In this document: positions 35,396 through 43,369 of the stretch, piece by piece | Numbering within the stretch: position 1 is the first letter of the stretch | Layout: every line of letters begins with the position of its first letter | DNA from: Arthrobacter_J sp038199985 | GTDB lineage: Bacteria; Actinomycetota; Actinomycetes; Actinomycetales; Micrococcaceae | DNA: 64,000 bases | NCBI GenBank assembly: GCA_038199985.1 | Contig: JBBPYK010000093.1 | Location: 1 to 64,000 of the forward strand | Reading direction: 5' to 3' | Position numbers and translations under genes: made by a program | Notes under the pieces: model-generated | The model's database searches: none | Told to the model about the DNA's origin: nothing | The model's input: the letters and a program-made list of their open reading frames with translations, nothing else

Positions 35396-36049
35396 ATGCC
35401 CATTTCAGAAGCACGTCTATACCTCTGCACCGATTCCCGTTCACGACAGGGCGACTTTGAGCAGTTTCTCGACGCCGCATTCGCCGGCGGCGTAGACATC
35501 ATCCAGCTGCGGGATAAGACCATCCAGGCGGGTGAGGAACTCGAACTGCTGCAGATACTTCGCTCGGTTGCGCAGCGGCACTCCAAGCTGTGGTCCGTCA
35601 ACGATCGTGCAGACCTAGCTGCAGCCTCCGGCGCACCGGCATTCCACGTTGGTCAGCAGGACATTCCGCCGTCGGTAGCCCGGCAGATCCTCGCCCGAGA
35701 TGTGGCGATCGGGCTCTCCTCCAACACGGAACAGCTCGCCGCCGAGGCCATGGACAACCCCCTCCTGGACTATTTCTGCACAGGGCCCATCTGGGCAACC
35801 CCTACCAAGCCGGGCAGATCCGCCGTCGGGCTGGACCTGATTCGCAGTACCGCCAGGCGGGAGCGGGAGCAGCACTTCGCTGGGCATGAAACCAATCCCT
35901 GGTTCGCCATCGGAGGGATCGACCTGACAAATGTTGATCAGGTGATTGAGGCTGGAGCCAGCCGGGTCGTCGTCGTGCGAGCCATCACCGACGCCACCGA
36001 CCCTGCTGAAGCCGCTGCCCACATTCTGGCCCGTTTACCGGACCTATGA
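35396..36049 (+). CDS. thiE: thiamine phosphate synthase
   Basis: A 217-residue TIM barrel that joins the pyrimidine and thiazole parts of thiamine. Family motifs: LYLCTDSRSR, GGVDIIQLRDKTI, VNDRADLAAASGAPAFHVGQQDIP, GPIWATPTKPG and FAIGGIDLTNVDQVIEAGASRV. The ATG at 35396 gives the usual length; an upstream in-frame start would run through the antisense of the riboswitch. It ends three bases before the convergent MiaE-like gene stop. Confidence 0.93.
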   Translation: MPISEARLYLCTDSRSRQGDFEQFLDAAFAGGVDIIQLRDKTIQAGEELELLQILRSVAQRHSKLWSVNDRADLAAASGAPAFHVGQQDIPPSVARQILARDVAIGLSSNTEQLAAEAMDNPLLDYFCTGPIWATPTKPGRSAVGLDLIRSTARREREQHFAGHETNPWFAIGGIDLTNVDQVIEAGASRVVVVRAITDATDPAEAAAHILARLPDL

Positions 36050-36052
36050 TGC

Positions 36053-36757
36053 TCAGGCGGTCAATTTCAGCGCATTCATCCGATACGAATGGTTCCGGGT
36101 CAACCGAGCAAATATCCTACTGATCTCGGCTTCCAGCTGGGCGCCGTCGTCGTCCTTGAGCATCCTGCCCACCACGCCACGTTCCAAACTGACCTGGCGA
36201 GTGCGGGTCAGGGCCTCCCCCACCAGACGCCGTCCCCACAGAGCGAGCCTGGATGCGAGCCGTGGATCATCGGCCAACGCCGACTCGAGCCGTGCCAGTA
36301 GGTAGGCGCTTTGAGTTTCGGCGGAATGTACTTGCTTCACCAGATCCCTGGTCTCGCTGTCCAGCAGTGTGGCGATCTCGCAATAGAAGTCGCGGGACAC
36401 AGCGTCCATCACGTAGTGCTTCATCAGCGATTCATACCAATCGGCCGGTTTGGTGCGCTCGTGGAAGGCGTTGATGGAGGCTACGAACGGTCCCATGGCC
36501 TGCTCGACGTCACCACCGGAATTCTGCACGTGCGTTGCAACGAGCTCAAAATGTTGGAATTCGGCCACCGCTAACCGTCCCAGAGCGAGACGGTCCGTCA
36601 GGGTCGGAGAGAATCGTGCATCAGATGACAACCTCTCAAAAGCCGATAGCTCCCCATACGCCATGGCGCCGAACAGATCCATGAGCAGTCGCGAATAATC
36701 GTGCGCCGCCGAGGCCAGAGCGCCTTCCCCAGACGTGTCTTCAGTGCGTTTATCCAT
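36053..36757 (-). CDS. ferritin-like (MiaE-type) diiron protein
   Basis: A 234-residue all-helical protein similar to actinobacterial Rv3210c and to the tRNA hydroxylase MiaE fold. Likely iron ligands are Glu in AMAYGELSAFE, Glu and His in VAEFQHFELVATH, and acidic residues in VSRDFYCEIATL and VHSAETQSAYLLA. Activity is not known for this branch. The ATG at 36757 is favoured because TAGGCT lies seven bases upstream, a leaderless arrangement; a GTG at 36784 is the alternative. It sits between thiE and rhlE, as in the mycobacterial order before Rv3211. Confidence 0.78.
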   Translation of the reverse strand: MDKRTEDTSGEGALASAAHDYSRLLMDLFGAMAYGELSAFERLSSDARFSPTLTDRLALGRLAVAEFQHFELVATHVQNSGGDVEQAMGPFVASINAFHERTKPADWYESLMKHYVMDAVSRDFYCEIATLLDSETRDLVKQVHSAETQSAYLLARLESALADDPRLASRLALWGRRLVGEALTRTRQVSLERGVVGRMLKDDDGAQLEAEISRIFARLTRNHSYRMNALKLTA

Positions 36758-36764
36758 GCGGGCC

Positions 36765-36770
36765 AGCCTA
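36765..36770 (-). promoter_or_regulatory. -10 element (TAGGCT) of the ferritin-like gene
   Basis: TAGGCT on the minus strand ends seven bases before the ATG at 36757. The space from here to 37025 holds no other gene I can support. Confidence 0.45.
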
Positions 36771-37025
36771 CGGTGATGCACCACCTAGCACTGCATTCTG
36801 CGACCCCCCTTCTGAACCAGGGCTACTTCTGAAGGCCTGACTCAACCGGTGTCAGCGCAGGCCAACGCACTCGCAGGGCGCGCCAACATTCGGTCTCGGC
36901 GACTCACCGACGCTCAACAAGGTAGACTCGCACTGTAGTAATGGATGCCCGGTCGTTGAAAACACGTTAATAAACACATGTTTAGACATTCTGACCGCAA
37001 TACCTACGCGATCTTCTTCACCGAC

Positions 37026-37040
37026 ATGCTTTTGGCATGA
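37026..37040 (+). CDS. minimal upstream ORF (MLLA)
   Basis: ATG CTT TTG GCA TGA encodes four residues. Its TGA overlaps the ATG of the next leader ORF as ATGA, a classic coupling junction. No ribosome binding site is obvious. The call rests on this arrangement only. Confidence 0.35.
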   Translation: MLLA

Positions 37041-37165
37041 ATCGGCCCGCAGTTGCAAGCCCGCGATCGGCTTCCACTGAACGCGCTGCGCTTTCGCCTA
37101 GCTCCGATCCCCGCCCTTTGTGGTGGTTTGGGAACCCGTTGAGCATGGACGGCCGCAACGCCTGA
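37037..37165 (+). CDS. 42-residue leader peptide abutting rhlE
   Basis: This ORF runs from the ATG at 37037 to TGA at 37163-37165 and is immediately followed by the helicase ATG (TGAATG), in the same frame. The peptide begins MNRPAVASPRSASTERAAL and contains a tandem Trp in RPLWWFGNP. Neither it nor rhlE has a good ribosome binding site, which suggests stop-start reinitiation. It might instead be an in-frame nonsense-interrupted N-terminal extension. No family is recognised; the sequence is Ser/Pro/Arg-rich. Confidence 0.5.
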   Translation: MNRPAVASPRSASTERAALSPSSDPRPLWWFGNPLSMDGRNA

Positions 37166-38848
37166 ATGAACGGTAATTCAACATTGAGCACAGAAAACAA
37201 CCACGTCAGCAATGAGCATGTCCTCCACGCATCGGATACAGGGGAGGACCTCGCCGTCGAAGACAGCCTGGTCACCACCGGCGCGGCCCGCGAGCCCGTT
37301 GTGGAGACCTTTGCCGATTTCAACGTCCGTCCGGACATTGTGGAATCTCTGGCCGACGCCGGGATCCTGCATCCCTTTCCCATCCAGAGCATGACCCTAT
37401 CGGTAGCTCTGGGCGGTCACGACATCATCGGGCAGGCAAAAACCGGTACGGGCAAGACTCTCGGATTCGGTATCCCCACCATTCAACGGGTGGTGGGGCG
37501 TGACGACGCGGACTACAGCAAACTTCCCGTACCCGGTGCACCTCAAGCACTGGTCATCGTTCCCACCCGCGAACTTGCTGTTCAGGTCGCAGCGGATCTC
37601 ACCACCGCGTCGAAGAAACGCAACGCCAGGATCGTCACCATCTACGGTGGTCGGGCCTACGAACCACAGATTGATACCCTGACCAAGGGTGTAGAGATCG
37701 TTGTTGGAACCCCTGGACGCCTGATCGACCTCTACAAACAAAAGCATCTTAGTCTGAAGAACGTTCGGATTGTTGTCCTCGACGAAGCGGACGAAATGCT
37801 GGACCTCGGGTTCCTCCCCGACGTCGAAATGCTGATGTCAGCCACGCCAGCCGTCCGCCAGACTTTGCTCTTCTCTGCCACCATGCCCGGCCCTGTTGTC
37901 GCCATGGCTCGTCGCTACATGACCAAGCCAACGCACATCCGTGCCGCTGATCCAGACGATGACGGCATCACCAAGAAGGACATCCGGCAGATCTCCTACC
38001 GTGCGCACAATCTGGACAAGGCTGAGGTGGTGGCTCGCATCCTGCAGGCCCGTGGCCGTGGCCGGACCATCATCTTCACCAAGACCAAGCGCACTGCTGC
38101 GAAACTCTCCGAAGAGCTGATGGACCGCGGGTTCGCCGCTGGCGCCATCCACGGAGACCTGGGTCAAGGTGCACGTGAACAAGCTTTGCGGGCCTTCCGC
38201 GGAGACAAAATTGATGTTCTGGTAGCCACTGAGGTCGCAGCACGCGGCATCGACGTCGAGGACATCACCCATGTCATCAACTACCAGTGCCCTGAAGACG
38301 AAAAGGCTTATCTGCACCGCGTGGGACGGACGGGACGTGCTGGCAAGAAGGGCACAGCGGTAACGTTCGTTGACTGGGATGAGATTCCCCGTTGGGGTCT
38401 GATCAACAAGGCCCTCGGACTTGAGCATCCAGAGCCCATTGAAACGTATTCCTCGTCTCCGCACCTCTACTCCGATCTTGATATCCCCGAGGGGACCAAA
38501 GGTCGTTTGCCGCGTAGCTCGCGTAAACTCGCCGGAATCAGTGCGGAGAAGCTCGAAGATCTCGGGGAGACTGGGAAGCGCAACCCTCAGTCCAGTGGCC
38601 GTAGCGGCTCGTCGGATAAGGGCGGTCGCTCTCAGGATGGCGGCCGCGGTAGGAGTAGTAGCTCACGTTCGGGCGAATCCCGGTCCAAAGAGTCACGCCC
38701 AGCGGAACAGCAGGCCCGGGGCAACGACGCCCGCAAGAGCGACGCCGAATCAAAGCCGGCGAATCGACGAAACCGCACACGCACCCGCCGTCGTAATGGT
38801 GAGGTTGTTGCACCGGAAAATTCGGGAACCCCGAAAGCTTCCGAGTAA
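37166..38848 (+). CDS. DEAD-box RNA helicase (RhlE-like)
   Basis: A 560-residue ATP-dependent RNA helicase. Q motif FADFNVRPDIVESLADAGI with PIQ; Walker A AKTGTGKT; DEAD motif VVLDEADEMLDLGF; SAT motif LFSATMPG; C-terminal motor ATEVAARGIDVEDITHVINY and HRVGRTGRAG. After about residue 450 comes a basic, Ser/Arg/Gly-rich disordered tail likely to bind RNA. It matches Rv3211 (RhlE). Such helicases unwind RNA in ribosome assembly, decay and cold adaptation. An unusually long upstream region carries two nested leader ORFs. The methyltransferase gene follows after 17 bases. Confidence 0.93.
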   Translation: MNGNSTLSTENNHVSNEHVLHASDTGEDLAVEDSLVTTGAAREPVVETFADFNVRPDIVESLADAGILHPFPIQSMTLSVALGGHDIIGQAKTGTGKTLGFGIPTIQRVVGRDDADYSKLPVPGAPQALVIVPTRELAVQVAADLTTASKKRNARIVTIYGGRAYEPQIDTLTKGVEIVVGTPGRLIDLYKQKHLSLKNVRIVVLDEADEMLDLGFLPDVEMLMSATPAVRQTLLFSATMPGPVVAMARRYMTKPTHIRAADPDDDGITKKDIRQISYRAHNLDKAEVVARILQARGRGRTIIFTKTKRTAAKLSEELMDRGFAAGAIHGDLGQGAREQALRAFRGDKIDVLVATEVAARGIDVEDITHVINYQCPEDEKAYLHRVGRTGRAGKKGTAVTFVDWDEIPRWGLINKALGLEHPEPIETYSSSPHLYSDLDIPEGTKGRLPRSSRKLAGISAEKLEDLGETGKRNPQSSGRSGSSDKGGRSQDGGRGRSSSSRSGESRSKESRPAEQQARGNDARKSDAESKPANRRNRTRTRRRNGEVVAPENSGTPKASE

Positions 38849-38865
38849 GCGCAGCACCCTCTTTC

Positions 38866-39768
38866 ATGACGTCGACATCTTTCTCACCCGACGGCAGCTC
38901 GCTGCTGGTACACGCTGACAATGCGGAGTACCTGCCGACGCTGCCTGACGGTGCGTTCACCATGATTTACATTGATCCGCCGTTCAATACCGGCCGGTCT
39001 CAGCGCCGTCAGCAGACCACTATGGTCAGGGCCGCCGACGGCGCGGGGGACCGCATCGGATTTCAGGGGCAAAGCTACACCACGGTGCGCGGGCTGCTAT
39101 CCAGCTACGATGACGCGTTCGATGACTACTGGTCATTTCTTGAGCCGCGACTTCGCGAGGCGTGGAGACTCCTCGCGGATGACGGGACTCTGTACCTGCA
39201 CCTTGATTACCGCGAGGTGCACTACGCAAAGGTCATGTTGGACGTCATCTTTGGCCGTGAGTGCTTCCTGAACGAAATCATCTGGGCGTACGACTACGGT
39301 GCCAGAGCAAAACGGCGATGGCCCGCCAAGCACGACAACATCCTTGTCTACGTGAAAAATCCTGCCACCTACCACTTCGACAATGCCGAGGTGGACCGGG
39401 AACCGTATATGGCCCCCGGTCTGGTCACCAAGGAAAAAGCGGAGCGCGGGAAGCTGCCAACGGACGTATGGTGGCACACCATCGTTTCGCCGACTGGCAA
39501 GGAAAAAACGGGATACCCCACGCAGAAGCCGGAGGGCTTGCTTCGACGTGCTGTACACGCCAGCAGCCGCGAAGGTGATTGGGTCCTGGACTTCTTCGCC
39601 GGCTCCGGAACCCTTGGTGCGGTAGCCGCACGAACAAACCGAAAATTTGTGTGCGTCGATGCCAACCCGCAGGCCATTGAGGTCATGGAGCGACGGTTAT
39701 CGCATGTGGCCAGCACCATCACGCCGAAGTCACCCATAGCCGCCGAGATCACCCACCACAACCCATGA
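38866..39768 (+). CDS. orphan beta-class DNA (adenine) methyltransferase
   Basis: A 300-residue DNA methyltransferase. The catalytic motif IV is IYIDPPFNTG near residue 33 and comes before the SAM-binding motif VLDFFAGSGTLGAVAAR near residue 240, the order of the beta class. DPPF suggests N6-adenine methylation, though N4-cytosine enzymes share the fold. RWPAKHDNILVYVKN and YPTQKPEGLLRRAV are class motifs. No restriction or specificity subunit is nearby. It lies 17 bases after rhlE, probably in the same transcript, so it may be a regulatory or repair-related orphan enzyme. No clear binding site precedes the ATG. Confidence 0.85.
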   Translation: MTSTSFSPDGSSLLVHADNAEYLPTLPDGAFTMIYIDPPFNTGRSQRRQQTTMVRAADGAGDRIGFQGQSYTTVRGLLSSYDDAFDDYWSFLEPRLREAWRLLADDGTLYLHLDYREVHYAKVMLDVIFGRECFLNEIIWAYDYGARAKRRWPAKHDNILVYVKNPATYHFDNAEVDREPYMAPGLVTKEKAERGKLPTDVWWHTIVSPTGKEKTGYPTQKPEGLLRRAVHASSREGDWVLDFFAGSGTLGAVAARTNRKFVCVDANPQAIEVMERRLSHVASTITPKSPIAAEITHHNP

Positions 39769-39771
39769 TGT

Positions 39772-39793
39772 CGCGGACAAACCCCGATTTCGG
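39772..39793. repeat. degenerate copy of a short dispersed repeat
   Basis: CGCGGACAAACCCCGATTTCGG resembles CGCGGACAAAGCCCGTTCTCGG at 42443-42464, with 18 of 22 bases equal. A GAGATCACC also occurs just upstream (39745-39753), as it does near the second copy. It fills the gap between the methyltransferase and PHP genes. Confidence 0.5.
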
Positions 39794-39818
39794 CAGAGCC
39801 GGGAAACCTATCTAGCGG

Positions 39819-40664
39819 CTAGCGGATAGCCGTCGTGCCGGTTCCCAGTTCCTCTATTCGGGCCAGCACAGCCTCGGAGGTTAGATTCTCGCCCAGCAGG
39901 TTTGGTTTGCCCGCTCCGTGGTAATCGGACGACCCCGTCACCAGCAGACTGTGCTTGTCAGCAATAGCGCGCAGCTTGTCCTTACCCTCATCCGAGTTGT
40001 CCCGATGCTCGATCTCCAGTCCCGCTAGACCGGCGTCGATCATCTCGTTCATCGTGTGGTCCGTGACGACCCGTCCTCGAAGCGATGCCGCCGGATGGGC
40101 AAATACTGGCACTCCCCCGGATTGCCGGATGAGTTCAACAGCCAGCGCCGGGTTGGGCGCATAGTGGCTGACGAAGTAGCTCGAACGGCCACTGAGAATA
40201 TGGGCAAATGCTTCGCTACGCGTCTCGACGACATCGAGCTTAACAAGAGCGTCGGCAATATGTGGCCGGCCAACCGTCGCTCCGGGAGCAAGATGCTCAA
40301 GGACGTGTTCCCACGTGATCGGGTAGTCAGCAGCTAGTCGATCTACCATCTGCTCCGCACGGACGAGCCTAGCTTCCCGGGATTTGCTGATTTCGTCCAG
40401 CAGCTCGGGGTTTGCCGGATCGTGGAGGTAAGACAACACATGAACGCTGATTCCCTCGCTGGTTCTGCAGGTAACCTCCATGCCGGGGATCAACACCACT
40501 CCTTCCCGCCGGGCAGCGTGCGAGGCTTCCACCCAGCCGGCGGTGGAGTCGTGATCAGTCAGTGCCATCACGTCGATCCTCGCCTCTCGGGCCGCTACGA
40601 TGAGCTCCCCCGGTGGTTGTGTGCCATCGGATACCGTCGAGTGGGTGTGCAGGTCAATTATCAC
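39819..40664 (-). CDS. PHP-domain phosphoesterase
   Basis: A 281-residue PHP-domain metal-dependent phosphoesterase of the YciV/TrpH (RNase AM) type. Metal ligands: IDLHTHSTVSDG at the very N-terminus, MALTDHDSTAGW, LIPGMEVTC, and later PVFAHPAA and VTGSSDYHGAG. Family members hydrolyse small phosphorylated nucleotides such as pAp or degrade short RNAs; the substrate here is not known. GTG start at 40664 with TAGATT six bases upstream, indicating a leaderless message. Confidence 0.88.
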   Translation of the reverse strand: MIIDLHTHSTVSDGTQPPGELIVAAREARIDVMALTDHDSTAGWVEASHAARREGVVLIPGMEVTCRTSEGISVHVLSYLHDPANPELLDEISKSREARLVRAEQMVDRLAADYPITWEHVLEHLAPGATVGRPHIADALVKLDVVETRSEAFAHILSGRSSYFVSHYAPNPALAVELIRQSGGVPVFAHPAASLRGRVVTDHTMNEMIDAGLAGLEIEHRDNSDEGKDKLRAIADKHSLLVTGSSDYHGAGKPNLLGENLTSEAVLARIEELGTGTTAIR

Positions 40665-40670
40665 ACCATA

Positions 40671-40676
40671 AATCTA
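40671..40676 (-). promoter_or_regulatory. -10 element (TAGATT) of the PHP gene
   Basis: TAGATT on the minus strand ends six bases before the GTG at 40664; no ribosome binding site fits between. Confidence 0.5.
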
Positions 40677-40768
40677 CGCTGGTCCTCTCCTTCTTGCGCC
40701 CAACGCACCGCCGGAGGGGCCGGACTGGGCGGTTGTCACTCACCCGTATGCGGTGAGACGATGGTTTG

Positions 40769-42364
40769 GTGACTAATGAAGCCAGTAACAACCCGCCCCA
40801 GTCCACGCCCGATGCAGCTGTGCCCGTGACGTCGGAGGGCCAACCTCTCGATGACCGCAATCAGAACCGGTCCCAGCGCCCCCAGTCGGATGCTTTCAAG
40901 GCATTCATGCGCGGCCAATGGGCTGCTCCATCAACAACGACGCCAGAGGAATCTCCGGTGGCCCCCCACGCGGCACGCCGGCGTCGCGCCCTGTCCGATA
41001 AATTCCAGGGCGAGCGCATCGTTGTACCCGCCGGCCCACTGAAGGTCCGGACCAACGACGTCGACTACCGTTTCCGCCCGCATTCGGGCTTTGCGCATCT
41101 GACGGGTTTCGGTGTCGACCACGAGCCTGACGCAGTACTCGTCATGGAGCCCACAGCAGAGGGCGCCGGCGACGACGGTGGGCACCACCACGCCACGCTG
41201 TACTTCCGGCCGCTCGCCGGTAAAGACAGCGAAGAGTTCTACTCAGATGCCCGCTACGGGGAGTTCTGGATCGGCCCCCGCCTGAACCTTTCGCAGGTGA
41301 AGGCGCTGCTGGCCATCGAAACAGCTGACCTGAGTGGTCTTGAGGTTGCCATCACCAAGGACGCTGGCGTGGTTAGTGTGGGCGGCATGCGAATTCGTCT
41401 CCTTCGCGATGTAGACCTAAACATGGACGCCCTCGTGGATACCTCTCGCATCAACACCAGTGTGGACTTGGAAGAGTCGGACGCCCTAGATGCCGCTCTA
41501 ACGGAGGCTCTCTCAGAGCTGCGTCTGATCAAAGACGCATGGGAAATAGAGCAGATGCAGCACTCGGTGGATACCACTATTGAGGGTTTCCATGATGTGG
41601 TCAAGGCTCTGCCGCGGGCCATGTCGCACCACCGCGGTGAGCGCGTTGTTGAAGGCGCTTTCTTCGCTAAGGCTCGTGAAGAAGGCAACGAGCTTGGCTA
41701 TGACACCATTGCCGCCTCTGGCAATAACGCAACAGTGCTCCACTGGATCCGCAACAACGGACAGGTGAAGTCAGGTGATCTATTGCTCCTTGACGCTGGT
41801 GTCGAAGCCGATTCGCTATACACCGCAGACGTCACGCGAACCCTGCCTGTCAATGGAAAATACTCGGACGTACAGCGGAAAATCTACGAGGCGGTTCTTG
41901 ACGCCGCCGATGCCGGGTTCGCAGCTGCGCGGCCCGGTAAGAAGTTCCGCGATATCCATGAGGCATCCGTCCGGGTTTTGGCCGAGCGTCTTGCTGACTG
42001 GGGCCTACTGCCCGTTTCGGTTGAGGAAGCCGTATCTGACGACGGTCAACAGCATCGCCGGTGGATGCCGCACGGCACAAGCCATCACCTCGGCTTGGAC
42101 GTCCACGACTGCTCACGTGCCAAGCGTGAACTCTATCTCGATGGCACGCTCACTCCAGGAATGATTTTTACCATTGAGCCGGGTCTTTACTTCAAGGACG
42201 AGGACCTTGCTGTTCCCGAGGAGTACCGCGGAATCGGTGTCCGCATTGAAGACGACATCCTCATGACCGAAGACGGTCCAGTGAATCTCAGTGCAGCGCT
42301 GCCTCGCAAGGCTGCCGACGTTGAGAACTGGATGGCTGGAATATACAGCTCCTCGGGCGAGTAA
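40769..42364 (+). CDS. pepP: Xaa-Pro aminopeptidase (aminopeptidase P)
   Basis: A 531-residue M24 metallopeptidase that removes an N-terminal residue before proline. A disordered, Pro-rich N-terminal stretch of about 60 residues precedes the creatinase-like domain. The pita-bread catalytic domain shows the two metal Asp in LLDAGVEADSLYTADVTRTLP, His in PHGTSHHLGLDVHD, and the Glu pair in TIEPGLYF and GVRIEDDILM. I start at GTG 40769; a TTG directly before it is possible. A helpful binding site is not seen. Confidence 0.91.
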   Translation: MTNEASNNPPQSTPDAAVPVTSEGQPLDDRNQNRSQRPQSDAFKAFMRGQWAAPSTTTPEESPVAPHAARRRRALSDKFQGERIVVPAGPLKVRTNDVDYRFRPHSGFAHLTGFGVDHEPDAVLVMEPTAEGAGDDGGHHHATLYFRPLAGKDSEEFYSDARYGEFWIGPRLNLSQVKALLAIETADLSGLEVAITKDAGVVSVGGMRIRLLRDVDLNMDALVDTSRINTSVDLEESDALDAALTEALSELRLIKDAWEIEQMQHSVDTTIEGFHDVVKALPRAMSHHRGERVVEGAFFAKAREEGNELGYDTIAASGNNATVLHWIRNNGQVKSGDLLLLDAGVEADSLYTADVTRTLPVNGKYSDVQRKIYEAVLDAADAGFAAARPGKKFRDIHEASVRVLAERLADWGLLPVSVEEAVSDDGQQHRRWMPHGTSHHLGLDVHDCSRAKRELYLDGTLTPGMIFTIEPGLYFKDEDLAVPEEYRGIGVRIEDDILMTEDGPVNLSAALPRKAADVENWMAGIYSSSGE

Positions 42365-42406
42365 CCACTCCGGCACACGCCACCAACTGAGACCGCGAGA
42401 TCACCA

Positions 42407-42452
42407 TTTGTCCGCGAGATCGCCCCTTGTAACGGGTGATCTCGCGGACAAA
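42407..42452. repeat. REP-like palindrome between pepP and the stress protein gene
   Basis: Two 19-base arms (42407-42425 and 42434-42452) pair with one mismatch around an 8-base loop; the core is TTTGTCCGCGAGATC. A third partial arm GCGAGATCACC lies just upstream at 42395-42405. It separates convergent genes and could terminate both transcripts, but has no T-run. A degenerate copy lies at 39772-39793, so it looks like a dispersed element. Confidence 0.7.
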
Positions 42453-42495
42453 GCCCGTTCTCGGCCAAGTGTGGTTGAGGAACGGGTAGTTGAAG

Positions 42496-43251
42496 CTAAG
42501 CTCGCTGCTCCGGTTCGACGTCGCTCTTGGCCTCTGACGGCGCTTCCTGTTCTGCAGCAGGAGCATCGGCCTCCGGGGTACGGATACCGTACTGCGGACG
42601 ACCATCGGCCAGATCGGCGAACTGCCCACGCGGAGTCTGGCCCTGCTCGGGCTGCGCACCCTCCATATGGTCACGCTTCGTATCGGCGTCCGCAGCAGGG
42701 GCCTGTCCCTCGGCCGTCCCAGCGGCAGGGGTTGTCACCTGTTGAGCCTGGCCAGTGGCGGCAACGTCGTTGATACCCTTAAGCACTTTTCTGGCCTCAA
42801 CAATGACCGACGGGTCAACAATGACCTCGTAACTGGTTGCTACAACCTGACTTGTCGACGTGAAGTCTCGCTTGCCCCGCTGGAACGCATACGTGATGAT
42901 TCCAAAGAACAACCAGAAACCTGCACCCAACGCCATCGTTGAGAGGACCGTAAGGTACTCGGTTTCACCCGCGAAAAGCATCAGCACGAGACCAACGAAG
43001 AACCCGAACCAGGCACCTGTCGCCGCGCTGGAAAGCGCAACTCGCGGATAGCTGAGACGGCCGGTCACCCGCTCAACAGTCTTGAGATCGCTGCCGATAA
43101 TAGAAACGTGTTGCACCGCGAACTGTTGGTCAGCCAAGTAGTCAACAGCCTTCTGCGCATCAAGGTAGGAGGAGTAACGACCTATCGATTCCCCACGGGG
43201 AAGGTTGAGGCTACCGTCACGGGACTGTGTGCGACCAAATACATTCGACAT
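42496..43251 (-). CDS. general stress protein with two membrane helices
   Basis: A 251-residue protein with an N-terminal general stress protein 17M-like domain (GRYSSYLDAQKAVDYLADQQ ... VSIIGSDL), then two membrane helices (about ATGAWFGFFVGLVLMLFAG and LSTMALGAGFWLFFGIITYA) and a long acidic Gln/Glu/Ala-rich tail. The family is common in actinobacteria; function unknown. The start is uncertain: ATG at 43251 has AGGAG too close for normal use, and TTG at 43269 has none. Confidence 0.8.
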   Translation of the reverse strand: MSNVFGRTQSRDGSLNLPRGESIGRYSSYLDAQKAVDYLADQQFAVQHVSIIGSDLKTVERVTGRLSYPRVALSSAATGAWFGFFVGLVLMLFAGETEYLTVLSTMALGAGFWLFFGIITYAFQRGKRDFTSTSQVVATSYEVIVDPSVIVEARKVLKGINDVAATGQAQQVTTPAAGTAEGQAPAADADTKRDHMEGAQPEQGQTPRGQFADLADGRPQYGIRTPEADAPAAEQEAPSEAKSDVEPEQRA

Positions 43252-43357
43252 GCTCCTATTGTTGCCCAAAGTCCGCTCACGTGGGTGGAGTATCGCTCAC
43301 GGTGAATCGGTCCACTCCGACTCAAGGCCTAATACGCGCCAATCGAGAGCCAGCAAG

Positions 43358-43363
43358 TAGCCT
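43358..43363 (+). promoter_or_regulatory. -10 element (TAGCCT) of the MgtE-like gene
   Basis: TAGCCT ends six bases before the GTG at 43370, suggesting a leaderless transcript for the MgtE-like/DUF1003/mrp unit. Confidence 0.45.
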
Positions 43364-43369
43364 AGAGGC

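Noticed and set aside
38866..39768. restriction-modification system
   Set aside because: Only a methyltransferase is present; neighbours are an RNA helicase and a PHP phosphoesterase, with no nuclease or specificity subunit.
40739..40757. CTCACC-GGTGAG inverted repeat before pepP
   Set aside because: Six-base arms around a seven-base gap are easily found by chance in GC-rich sequence.
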